Assembly: GCA_023246985.1 (NCBI GenBank)
Contig: JAHFHJ010000079.1
Location: 1 to 6,908 of the forward strand
Direction of reading: 5' to 3'
DNA from: Candidatus Omnitrophota bacterium
Lineage (GTDB): Bacteria > Omnitrophota > Omnitrophia > Omnitrophales > Aquincolibacteriaceae
DNA: 6,908 bases
A program made the position numbers and the translations under genes. Positions within the stretch are counted from its first letter, which is position 1, and every line of letters begins with the position of its first letter. Under the pieces are notes generated by a model. That model searched no databases, was not told the origin of the DNA, and was given only the letters and a program-made list of their open reading frames with translations. This document shows, piece by piece, positions 1 through 5,973 of the stretch.

Positions 1-819
1 GAACGCGATCCCAAGACTCAGGAATCCCGCCAAAAGGCAATAATAGCCGAACACGGAGAAGCGTCCCTTCTTGATGATCCCCATAAACCAGCGGATGACC
101 GCATAACCGGTCACGGCTGAGACCAAGAAACCGGCGAGCACCGCATTCTCATGCGAAGCGAAGTACGCGCTTCCATGCTTCAGTTCCAGGAGTGTCGCTC
201 CGGCGATCGCGGGAATGGACATCAGAAAAGAGAATCGGGCGGCATCTTCCCGCTTGATCCCCAGGGCCATGCCCGCCAGGATCGTGCTTCCGGACCGCGA
301 GATCGCCGGAACCAGCGCGATCCCCTGCGCCAGCCCGATCAAGAGAGAACGCCACCAGCCGACGGCCTCCAACCCGCGGCGGCCTTCCGGGATCTTCGCG
401 CTCGGGATCAAAAGCGCTCCCATGAGGATCCACTGCCAGCCGACCGCGCCGAGGTCCGAAAAAGCGCTTTCAAAATAATCTTTGAAAAGCACCGCGATCA
501 CGCCGGTCGGGATCAGGGTCAGGAGAATCATGAACCAAAGCCCGCCGGATCCGACCTTGGATCCTGCCGGACACGCCCAGGGGCAGAAACATCGGATCAT
601 GGAGTTCCAAAAATCCGCCAGGATCGCGACAACCTCTTTGCGGAAATAGAGGCAGAGAGCCAGAAGGGTCCCGGCGTGAAGGGCCACGTCAAACGCCAGC
701 ATCGGTTCCTTCATCCCGAAGAGATGCTGGAAAAGGACCAGATGCCCGGAACTCGAGACCGGGAGAAATTCCGTCAGGCCCTGCACCGCGCCGAGAACGA
801 TCGATTGAAAGAGAGTCAT
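1..819 (-). CDS. uppP: Undecaprenyl-diphosphatase (UppP/BacA), C-terminus cut by window edge
   Basis: This integral membrane enzyme dephosphorylates undecaprenyl pyrophosphate to the monophosphate, which recycles the lipid carrier for peptidoglycan and other envelope glycans. The frame is open from ATG at 819 to position 1, giving 273 residues. The family is about 265-280 residues, so only a few residues should be missing. Two family signatures are visible: EFLPVSSSGHL near residues 17-27, carrying the catalytic-type Glu and His, and LVPAISRSGST near 169-179, carrying the essential Arg. The second motif reads PAxSRSG where E. coli has PGxSRSG. The rest is a series of hydrophobic helices. A loop near residues 77-84 is unusually cysteine-rich (CFCPWACP). 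The gene starts 23 bp after the lipoprotein stop and is probably the last or near-last gene of the GDP-mannose operon. The identification is firm; the true stop is not visible. Confidence 0.95.
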   Translation of the reverse strand, partial: MTLFQSIVLGAVQGLTEFLPVSSSGHLVLFQHLFGMKEPMLAFDVALHAGTLLALCLYFRKEVVAILADFWNSMIRCFCPWACPAGSKVGSGGLWFMILLTLIPTGVIAVLFKDYFESAFSDLGAVGWQWILMGALLIPSAKIPEGRRGLEAVGWWRSLLIGLAQGIALVPAISRSGSTILAGMALGIKREDAARFSFLMSIPAIAGATLLELKHGSAYFASHENAVLAGFLVSAVTGYAVIRWFMGIIKKGRFSVFGYYCLLAGFLSLGIAF

Positions 820-842
820 TTGTTTCCCGTCCCCCCGGGCAT

Positions 843-1058
843 TTATTTAATGTATTGCTTCGCTTTCGCGGGAACCTCCTCCGCGACGGGCTGTGCGACC
901 GGCGCGGCTGCCGGCTGAGCCGCTAGGGCCGCACCGCTTGCCGCGGGAGAATATGCGTTCGCGTTACGGGTCTCACTGCACTCTTTACAGGTGCTCGCGC
1001 AGCCGGAAAGCGCCAGCGTTAAAAGAAGCAGAACTGAGCACTGGATCGATGTTGGCAT
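843..1058 (-). CDS. Small putative lipoprotein, function unknown
   Basis: This is a 71-residue protein with a hydrophobic signal segment (residues about 5-19) ending in the lipobox LSGC, with Cys20 as the predicted lipidated residue. The mature part would be about 52 residues. It carries a CxxC pair (Cys24, Cys27) next to the lipidation site, then an Ala/Pro/Val/Gln-rich stretch that looks disordered, and a short basic end. The start is supported by GAGGAG about 7 nt upstream of ATG 1058. It lies 16 bp after manC and 23 bp before uppP, so it is probably cotranscribed with them. I recognise no family. A lipid-anchored envelope protein is inferred from the signal alone. The location between a sugar-nucleotide gene and a lipid-carrier gene suggests an envelope role but does not prove one. 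Confidence 0.75.
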   Translation of the reverse strand: MPTSIQCSVLLLLTLALSGCASTCKECSETRNANAYSPAASGAALAAQPAAAPVAQPVAEEVPAKAKQYIK

Positions 1059-1074
1059 GGGATATCTCCTCGGG

Positions 1075-2139
1075 TTAAAGAAAGCGGCGCATGTTCCTTT
1101 TCTGAAGTTCGATAACGATCTTACGGACGGATTCGGCCTCGCTCACCGGGCAGACCAGCACCGCGTCGCCGGTATCCACCACCACGTGATCCTTGAGCCC
1201 GACGGCCGCGATCAAGCGGCCCCGGCCTTTCACGATATTCCCGGAACTTTCCACCAGGATATTGGCGCCCACGGAAAAATTTCCGCGCCGGTCCGCCGGC
1301 AGAAGATTTCTGAGGGCCGCCCAGCTTCCGACGTCGTTCCATCCCATCGCCGCCGGAATCGTCAGGATCCCGCCGGGAAGCTTTTCCATAAGACCGCGGT
1401 CGATGGAAACGCTCGGAACTTTGGAGAAAATCTTTTGGACCGCCCGCGCGGAAATCCCTCCGGCCGCGATCTTCACGACGGCTTGAAAAACGGCCGGCAG
1501 TTTTCGCCGGACGGCTTCGAGCAGACAATCCGCGCGCCAGACGAAGATCCCGGCATTCCAAAGGAATTTTCCGGAACGGAAATACTTCCCGGCCAGGACC
1601 CGTCCCGGTTTTTCGTGAAAACGTTTGAGGAAAAAAACGGGCGTCCCCCGAACCGCGGTCTTTTTTTCAGCCATCTCGAGATAGCCGTAGCCCGTGTGAG
1701 GTTGATCCGGCCGTATCCCGAGCGTGACCGGCATTCCCTCCCGTTCCGCCTGCCCGTAGGCCACCCGCAGAAGTTTCGCGAAAGCGGCTTCGTCCTTGAT
1801 GAAATGGTCCGCCGGAAAGACGCCGAGCACCGCCGAGGGATCTTTTCCGAGGATCAGGGACGCGGCCCACGCGGCGCACGGCGCGGTGTTACGCCTGAGC
1901 GGCTCGCCGATCACTCGGGAACGCGGCACGCGGAGGAGTTTCGCGGTGGAAGCGGCTTGATCCTGAGCGGTAAAAACAAGAATGCGGGACGCGGGAATTA
2001 CTTTTTTGACGCGGGCCAAGGTCCGTTCAAGAAGCGTCGCGCGCCCGAAGAGGCTGAGAAATTGTTTGGCGCGGCGTTGACGGCTTTCCGGCCAGAAGCG
2101 CGTACCGCTCCCGCCGGCCATAATGACCGCCCAATTCAC
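1075..2139 (-). CDS. manC: Mannose-1-phosphate guanylyltransferase (GDP-mannose pyrophosphorylase)
   Basis: This cytoplasmic enzyme makes GDP-mannose from mannose-1-phosphate and GTP. The 354-residue protein is the short, single-function form without the C-terminal isomerase domain of longer ManC/AlgA proteins. Visible motifs are the nucleotidyltransferase signature MAGGSGTRFWPESR (7-20), EPLRRNTAP (79-87), FPADHF (108-113), the substrate loop GYGYLE (150-155), FHEKP (174-178), WNAGIFVWRA (194-203) and WNDVGSW (267-273), with a short beta-rich C-terminus. The start codon is GTG at 2139. It overlaps the TGA of the upstream mutase by 4 bp (GTGA), which indicates translational coupling. The next ATG would remove the first strand of the Rossmann-like fold and so is unlikely. 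The upstream mutase supplies its substrate. Confidence 0.95.
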   Translation of the reverse strand: MNWAVIMAGGSGTRFWPESRQRRAKQFLSLFGRATLLERTLARVKKVIPASRILVFTAQDQAASTAKLLRVPRSRVIGEPLRRNTAPCAAWAASLILGKDPSAVLGVFPADHFIKDEAAFAKLLRVAYGQAEREGMPVTLGIRPDQPHTGYGYLEMAEKKTAVRGTPVFFLKRFHEKPGRVLAGKYFRSGKFLWNAGIFVWRADCLLEAVRRKLPAVFQAVVKIAAGGISARAVQKIFSKVPSVSIDRGLMEKLPGGILTIPAAMGWNDVGSWAALRNLLPADRRGNFSVGANILVESSGNIVKGRGRLIAAVGLKDHVVVDTGDAVLVCPVSEAESVRKIVIELQKRNMRRFL

Positions 2140-3506
2140 AGGCCCATCCCGCGCATCACGCTTTGGATCTCGTTCTCAATGATCGCCCGGATCTCCCCGA
2201 GTCTTTGGGGGGTTTGGGCTTCAAAACGCATTACGAGCGCGGGCTGGGTGTTTGAGGCGCGCACAAGCCCCCAGCCGTCCGGGAACTCCACGCGGGCGCC
2301 GTCGATGTCCGCCACGCGATACTTTTTCTTGAGATCCGCCACGGCTTGCGCGACGACCTTGAACTTGATCTCTTCGGGAAGTTCAAGACGGATCTCCGGA
2401 GTATTCACGAGCTGCGGCACGTCCGCGAGGAGCGATGAGAACGGCGCGTTCGCCTTATCCGCGATCTCAAGAATACGGCATGCCGCGTAAACGGCGTCGT
2501 CAAAACCGAGCCAGCGGTCCTTGAAAAACATGTGTCCGCTCATTTCTCCCGCCAGTTCGGCGCCGGTCTCTTTCATCTTGGCCTTGATCAGCGAGTGCCC
2601 GGTCTTCCACATGATCGGTTTTCCGCCCCGCTGGGCGATATCCTCATAGACCTGCTTGGAACTTTTCACGTCCCCGATGATCACGGCGCCGGGCTTCCGC
2701 GACAGGATCTCCCGCGCGTAAAGAAGAAGGAGTTTGTCCCCGTAAAGGATGCGCCCTTTTTCATCGACCACCCCGAGCCGGTCCGCGTCTCCGTCAAAAG
2801 CGATCCCGATATCGGCTTGGATTTCCGCCACTTTCTTCTGAAGATCTTTGAGATTGGCCGGGATGGAAGGATCGGCCTGATGATCCGGCATTTGGGGATC
2901 CAGGTTTTCATAGAGCACGGTCACGTCATGTCCGAAACGGCGGATGAGCCCGGGCGCGGTCAGCCCCCCCATGCCGTGCCCGGTGTCCAGGACGACTTTG
3001 AGCTTCTTCGCGAATCTGAAATCTTTTGCGATGAAATCTTCGTAAGATTGGAGGACTTCGTCGGGGTCCGGCCGTTCGACCGTGCCCGGGCCGGTCACAA
3101 AATCATTTTTTTCGATCAGGTCGCGAAGCCCCTGAATATCCTTTCCGTAAAAGGACCGGGAGGCGTGCTGGAATTTGAAACCGTTCTCATCCGGAGGATT
3201 ATGGGAACCCGTGACCGAGATCCCCGCGTCGAGTCGATGGTGCGCGACGTAAAAATAGAGAAGCGGCGTCGGAACCAAGCCGATATCGATCACGGCGAGC
3301 CCGCAGCTCTCGAGCCCGTTCGAAAGCCCGCGGAAAAGGAATTTCCCGCTCCATCGGTGATCATGAGCGATCGCGAGGGTCTTTTGGCCCTCGCGGATCA
3401 GCAGCGTCCCGAAAGCCTTCCCGATGGCCCGCGCGGCTTCTTCGGTAAGCTCTTTATCCGCAATGCCGCGGATGTCATATTCTCTGAAAATATGAGAAGG
3501 GATCAT
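2136..3506 (-). CDS. manB: Phosphomannomutase/phosphoglucomutase (AlgC/ManB family)
   Basis: This alpha-D-phosphohexomutase interconverts the 6-phosphate and 1-phosphate of mannose and/or glucose through a phosphoserine. At 456 residues it has the normal family length with all four domains. Motifs in order are REYDIRG (8-14), the active-site serine loop TGSHNPPDENGF (Ser101), the magnesium loop DGDADR (238-243), KTGHSLIK (301-308), the sugar-binding loop GEMSGH (320-325) and the phosphate-binding loop RASNTQP (416-422). The GEMSGH and RASNTQP forms resemble the dual-specificity AlgC type, but specificity cannot be fixed from sequence alone. The start at ATG 3506 has AAGGA 9 nt upstream. It is the first gene of the run and overlaps manC by 4 bp, so phosphomannomutase activity feeding GDP-mannose is the likely role. 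Confidence 0.95.
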   Translation of the reverse strand: MIPSHIFREYDIRGIADKELTEEAARAIGKAFGTLLIREGQKTLAIAHDHRWSGKFLFRGLSNGLESCGLAVIDIGLVPTPLLYFYVAHHRLDAGISVTGSHNPPDENGFKFQHASRSFYGKDIQGLRDLIEKNDFVTGPGTVERPDPDEVLQSYEDFIAKDFRFAKKLKVVLDTGHGMGGLTAPGLIRRFGHDVTVLYENLDPQMPDHQADPSIPANLKDLQKKVAEIQADIGIAFDGDADRLGVVDEKGRILYGDKLLLLYAREILSRKPGAVIIGDVKSSKQVYEDIAQRGGKPIMWKTGHSLIKAKMKETGAELAGEMSGHMFFKDRWLGFDDAVYAACRILEIADKANAPFSSLLADVPQLVNTPEIRLELPEEIKFKVVAQAVADLKKKYRVADIDGARVEFPDGWGLVRASNTQPALVMRFEAQTPQRLGEIRAIIENEIQSVMRGMGL

Positions 3507-3553
3507 GCAATGCGGTCCTTAAGTATGTCGTACTTGTTCGACAAAAAGCAAGC

Positions 3554-3570
3554 GCGGGCGAGAGGACTTG
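3554..3570 (-). repeat. Extra copy of the tRNA-Leu 3' end
   Basis: These 17 nt match the last 17 nt of the tRNA body before the discriminator base (3728-3744) with one mismatch (3557 versus 3731), in the same orientation. Weaker similarity continues on the 3' side to about 3534, matching the tRNA 3' flank to about 3710; both flanks end in TTGTTC on the plus strand. It could be an attachment-site-like scar, or a partial duplication of the tRNA end. Confidence 0.7.
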
Positions 3571-3655
3571 GCGCCTTCACTGCGCTTCGGCCGGCCGCCC
3601 GTCCCGCCATGAATGCTCCGAAGGCCGCATGGGCGGGACTCCCTTCAAGTCCTCT
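3561..3655. repeat. Nested inverted repeat built from tRNA 3'-end sequence
   Basis: The outer arms AGAGGACTTG (3561-3570) and CAAGTCCTCT (3646-3655) are perfectly complementary over 10 bp. Inside lies a second hairpin with GTCCCGCCATG (3601-3611) against CATGGGCGGGAC (3628-3639), complementary apart from one bulged G. The right arm extends to TTCAAGTCCTCT (3644-3655), an inverted exact 12-nt match to the T-arm segment of the neighbouring tRNA-Leu (3735-3746). A T-run follows on the plus strand (3655-3660), but no plus-strand gene is present that it could terminate. Confidence 0.65.
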
Positions 3656-3726
3656 TTTTTAAATGCGTTCATCGTCGCTGGCTTTCCTTGAGCCATCACG
3701 ACGACGCCATTGTTCACAAAGAACAC

Positions 3727-3808
3727 TGCGAGCGAGAGGACTTGAACCTCCATGCCTTGCGGCGTCAGCCCCTCAAGCTGATGTGTCTGCCAATTTCACC
3801 ACGCTCGC
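3727..3808 (-). tRNA. tRNA-Leu (anticodon GAG)
   Basis: The minus strand folds into a complete class II tRNA of 82 nt. The acceptor stem GCGAGCG pairs with CGCTCGC and is followed by discriminator A73, as expected for leucine. The D-arm contains the conserved GG. The anticodon stem TCAGC/GCTGA encloses the loop TTGAGGG with anticodon GAG, reading CUC and CUU codons. A variable-arm hairpin GCC-GCAA-GGC marks the long variable loop. The T-arm has loop TTCAAGT and a 5-bp stem with one G-U pair. CCA is not encoded; the bases after A73 are GTG, so a CCA-adding enzyme is required. No intron is present. Confidence 0.96.
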
Positions 3809-3817
3809 GCGAATTTC

Positions 3818-3823
3818 TTTATA
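3818..3823 (-). promoter_or_regulatory. Possible -10 box for tRNA-Leu
   Basis: TATAAA on the minus strand ends 9 nt before the tRNA 5' end, a sensible distance for a -10 element. No -35 with normal spacing is seen; TTGAGT lies upstream with a spacer of only 14 bp. The box straddles the edge of the 3821-3934 inverted-repeat element, so the insertion may have contributed part of this promoter. Confidence 0.3.
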
Positions 3824-3934
3824 GGCCTATGTCCTTGACTCAACCTTGTTCCTACGAATCATATCATCTTGTGGTTGGAGCGATAACAGATGCACCAGTT
3901 AGGGTGCTTGGTTGAGTCAAGCGCATAGACCTAT
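3821..3934. mobile_element. MITE-like element with 25-bp inverted termini
   Basis: The 25-bp ends 3821-3845 and 3910-3934 are inverted repeats matching at 22 of 25 positions. Their inner 11 bp (TTGACTCAACC/GGTTGAGTCAA) are perfect, and the outer parts are ATAGGCCTATG and CATAGACCTAT. The element is flanked by a direct repeat ATTTCTTTA at 3813-3821 and 3933-3941, overlapping the outermost bases of the termini, which looks like an 8-9 bp target-site duplication. The 64-bp interior has no ORF but includes a small hairpin (GCACC 3892-3896, GGTGC 3903-3907). No transposase is present, so it would be non-autonomous. A structured regulatory region is the alternative reading. Confidence 0.5.
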
Positions 3935-3950
3935 TTCTTTAATCACGATT

Positions 3951-4337
3951 CTAGGAGGACTTGCCCGCGCGCTTCCGGACGGCTTTCAGCTTGGCCTCTT
4001 TGCCGGCGTCGACCTTGCGTTCCTTTTCAAGGACGGCCTCGACCTGCCCATGCTCGGTATCGAGTTTTCGGATCTCCCCAAGCACCTTCTGGATCTCCGA
4101 AGCCTCAAGATCGATCGTTTCGCCCTGGCGCACCGCCGTTTGGTAGACCTGACTGCCCAACTGCGAAAACGCCTTGGCCAGCTGATGCTCAAGCGTCGCC
4201 TTCTGGATCAGGAGTTTCGTGATATGCGCCGCTTCTCCCGTTTTTTCGGCGACCACCTTGGCGTATTTTTTGACCGTCTCAAAAGTCTCGTTGATGATCT
4301 TCTCCGACTTTTCGTAAAACTCTTTCTTATCCATCAT
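3951..4337 (-). CDS. Small charged helical (coiled-coil) protein, unknown function
   Basis: This 128-residue protein is rich in Lys, Glu, Ala and Gln, with no signal peptide, no membrane helix and no cysteine. Almost the whole length reads as amphipathic helix. Residues about 5-75 and about 80-125 look like two coiled-coil segments separated by a short polar stretch (QGETIDLEASE). The C-terminus is strongly basic (KAVRKRAGKSS). Two adjacent ATGs exist (4337 and 4334); GGGGTGG directly precedes the first, so the second may be the better-spaced start. It follows hydG by 132 bp but has its own candidate promoter and may be a separate unit. I do not recognise the family. A structural, scaffold or stress-related helical protein would fit the composition, but nothing shows which. 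Confidence 0.75.
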   Translation of the reverse strand: MMDKKEFYEKSEKIINETFETVKKYAKVVAEKTGEAAHITKLLIQKATLEHQLAKAFSQLGSQVYQTAVRQGETIDLEASEIQKVLGEIRKLDTEHGQVEAVLEKERKVDAGKEAKLKAVRKRAGKSS

Positions 4338-4403
4338 CCACCCCGTGATCTCTGTTTTAAAAACCGCTTCCGGAACGATCCGTCCGCGATGTTTGAGGCG
4401 TAT

Positions 4404-4431
4404 GTTTTATCACATTTTTCGAAGATATCAA
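4404..4431 (-). promoter_or_regulatory. Candidate sigma-70-type promoter for the coiled-coil gene
   Basis: On the minus strand, TTGATA (4431-4426) and TAAAAC (4409-4404) are separated by 16 bp. The downstream hexamer is preceded by TGA, giving an extended -10 form (TGnTAAAAC). A transcript would begin near 4397 and leave a leader of about 60 nt before the ATG at 4337. The local sequence is AT-rich against a GC-rich background. The rest of the 4338-4469 gap shows no clear terminator after hydG. Confidence 0.4.
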
Positions 4432-4469
4432 GCGCGGAATACGGAGCGGAACCGGGAACGCCGCCGGCC

Positions 4470-5963
4470 TCACAAAAAAAGATCCCGCTCCCCTTTGCGA
4501 ACGCGTTCAAGCCCTTGAAAGAAAACCGGGAATCCTCGGGGATTCCTTTCCCGGATCTCCCGGAGTTCTTTTTCGAGGACCCGGAGTCCGGCTTCGCGCG
4601 TCGCGGGCGTCGCGAAATCGTCGAGCCATTCCTGAAACGTCAGCACCGCGTTCAGCTTGCAGAATTTCCCTTCCTGACCGCTGCGCAGAAGATCCATGAT
4701 GCATTTTCCGGTCCGGCCGCAGCGATACCCTGCCGTGCAAAAGGAGACGATGTGGCCCCTCTCGGCGAAATCCCTGACGAGCTCATCGAGACTTCGCGTA
4801 TCCCCCAGCATAAATTGCTGGCGCTCGGACTCCTGCCCGTTCCCCTCTTCGCCGTAACCGCCGATCCCGATCCTGGAGGAAGCATCCGTCTGCGTGATCC
4901 CAAGACCGATCGCGTCGCGCCGCAGGGGGGCCGTCTCGCGCGCGGTGAGGATCATGCCCGTGTAGGGGATGGCCAGACGAATCAGGAGGATGATCCTCTT
5001 AAAATCTTCGTCTGAAACCTTGTAAGGCGAATGGACGACATCCTCGGAGTTGAGCGCGGGTTCCACGCGCGGGAACGACACCGTGTGGGGACCGATCCCC
5101 ATCGCGGCCTCGAGGTGAACGGCGTGATCCAGAAGCGCCATCACCTCAAACCGCCAGTCATAAAGTCCGAACAACGCGCCGATCCCGACATCCTCGATCC
5201 CGGCCTCCATCGCGCGGTGCATGGCGTAGAGCCGCCATCGATAATCCGATTTCGGGGTCCCTTTCGGATGAAGTTTCGCGTAGGTTTCGTGATGATACGT
5301 TTCCTGGAACACTTGATAAGTTCCGAGCCCGCCGTCCCGGAGACGGACAAATTCCTCGATCGGCATCGGCGCGGCATTCACGTTGACGCGGCGGATATTG
5401 CCGTAACCGCGCCGGGTCGGCGTCTTCACGCCGTAGATCGTCTTCATGCTTTCGAGGATATAGTCGATCCCGGTCAGCGGATGCTCGCCATAAACCGCGA
5501 TGACGCGCTTGTGGCCGATCTTTCCGGCCAGAATCTCGGTCTCGCCGCGAATCTCCTCCTGGGAAAGCACGCGGCGCTTGGCCTCGATATTTTCGCGTTT
5601 GAAACCGCAGTACGCGCAATGATTGACGCAGTAATTTCCCATGTAAAGCGGCGCGAAAGTGACGATGCGATTGTCATAGACCTTCTTCTTGATTCGAAGC
5701 GCCGTTTCCCGCATTTCACGAAGCATTTCCGGGTCTTGAACCTTGATGAGCGCGGCGAGATCGTCGGAGGAAAGCGTTTGGATCTCCGACGACTTCCTAA
5801 GGATCTCGCGGACCCGGGCGGCGGACGGCTCCGCGGCTTCATGGATCTTTTTCCAAATCGCGCCGTCATCAATAAAGTCCCGGCCATTCATCAGATACCG
5901 GTCCATCTGATCTTTCTTGATACGCTGTTGAAGCTGATTGGATAATATCGCAGACGGCATCAT
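4470..5963 (-). CDS. hydG: HydG-like radical SAM tyrosine lyase with altered C-terminal cysteine motif
   Basis: HydG cleaves tyrosine with SAM-derived radicals to p-cresol and dehydroglycine. In canonical HydG a C-terminal auxiliary iron-sulfur cluster then yields the Fe-CO-CN synthon of the [FeFe]-hydrogenase H-cluster. This 497-residue protein has the N-terminal helical region, the radical SAM motif CVNHCAYC (Cys112, 116, 119), and HydG-type blocks such as FQETYHHETYAKLHP, DVGIGALFGLYDWRFEV, GIGPHTVSFPR, IPYTGMILTARE, FCKLNAVLT and a C-terminal ERDLFL. The auxiliary motif departs from the canonical CX2CX22C. The first and third cysteines (409, 435) are kept, the second is Gly412, and Cys415 and Cys421 are new. 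The start chosen is ATG 5963, with GAGG 5 nt upstream and 10 bp after the preceding stop. An upstream ATG at 6095 would overlap the transporter by 122 bp and add non-family sequence. ATG 5960 is equally possible. The function may not be classical. Confidence 0.88.
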   Translation of the reverse strand: MMPSAILSNQLQQRIKKDQMDRYLMNGRDFIDDGAIWKKIHEAAEPSAARVREILRKSSEIQTLSSDDLAALIKVQDPEMLREMRETALRIKKKVYDNRIVTFAPLYMGNYCVNHCAYCGFKRENIEAKRRVLSQEEIRGETEILAGKIGHKRVIAVYGEHPLTGIDYILESMKTIYGVKTPTRRGYGNIRRVNVNAAPMPIEEFVRLRDGGLGTYQVFQETYHHETYAKLHPKGTPKSDYRWRLYAMHRAMEAGIEDVGIGALFGLYDWRFEVMALLDHAVHLEAAMGIGPHTVSFPRVEPALNSEDVVHSPYKVSDEDFKRIILLIRLAIPYTGMILTARETAPLRRDAIGLGITQTDASSRIGIGGYGEEGNGQESERQQFMLGDTRSLDELVRDFAERGHIVSFCTAGYRCGRTGKCIMDLLRSGQEGKFCKLNAVLTFQEWLDDFATPATREAGLRVLEKELREIRERNPRGFPVFFQGLERVRKGERDLFL

Positions 5964-5968
5964 TGAAA

Positions 5969-5972
5969 CCTC
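5969..5972 (-). promoter_or_regulatory. Ribosome binding site fixing the hydG start
   Basis: GAGG on the minus strand lies 5 nt before ATG 5963 and 8 nt before ATG 5960, inside the short gap after the transporter stop. It supports the shorter 496-497 residue HydG over the 541-residue reading. Confidence 0.6.
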
Positions 5973-5973
5973 A

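Noticed and set aside
991..2490. Long plus-strand reading frame of 499 codons opposite manC and the mutase
   Set aside because: It lies antisense to two genes with complete catalytic motifs, has no recognisable domain, and such mirror frames are expected in GC-rich coding DNA. The same applies to plus frames 2532-3662, 3912-5015, 5031-5945 and 151-918.
3522..3551. TTGCTT-18-CATACT as a promoter for the mutase operon
   Set aside because: The expected transcription start near 3515 would remove the AAGGA ribosome binding site at 3516-3520, and both hexamers are weak.
3561..3660. Rho-independent terminator on the plus strand
   Set aside because: A stem followed by T6 is present, but the outer arms are 75 nt apart and no plus-strand gene lies upstream, so a terminator role has nothing to act on.
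3577..3726. A 49-codon minus-strand frame with GTG start directly after the tRNA
   Set aside because: It has no ribosome binding site, no recognisable domain, and it runs through the nested inverted repeat. I considered a remnant of a tRNA-linked GIY-YIG ORF but saw no GIY or YIG motif.
3821..3934. Integron attC site
   Set aside because: The size and GTTAG/CTAAC-like bases suggested it, but the core sites do not fit GTTRRRY/RYYYAAC in the right places and no integrase or cassette array is present.
4470..5963. ThiH or BioB instead of HydG
   Set aside because: ThiH lacks the long C-terminal block with GRTG and FCxxNAxLT. BioB lacks the ETYH and DVGIGALFGLYDW arrangement seen here with the C-terminal extension, and the HydE-like neighbour also favours HydG.
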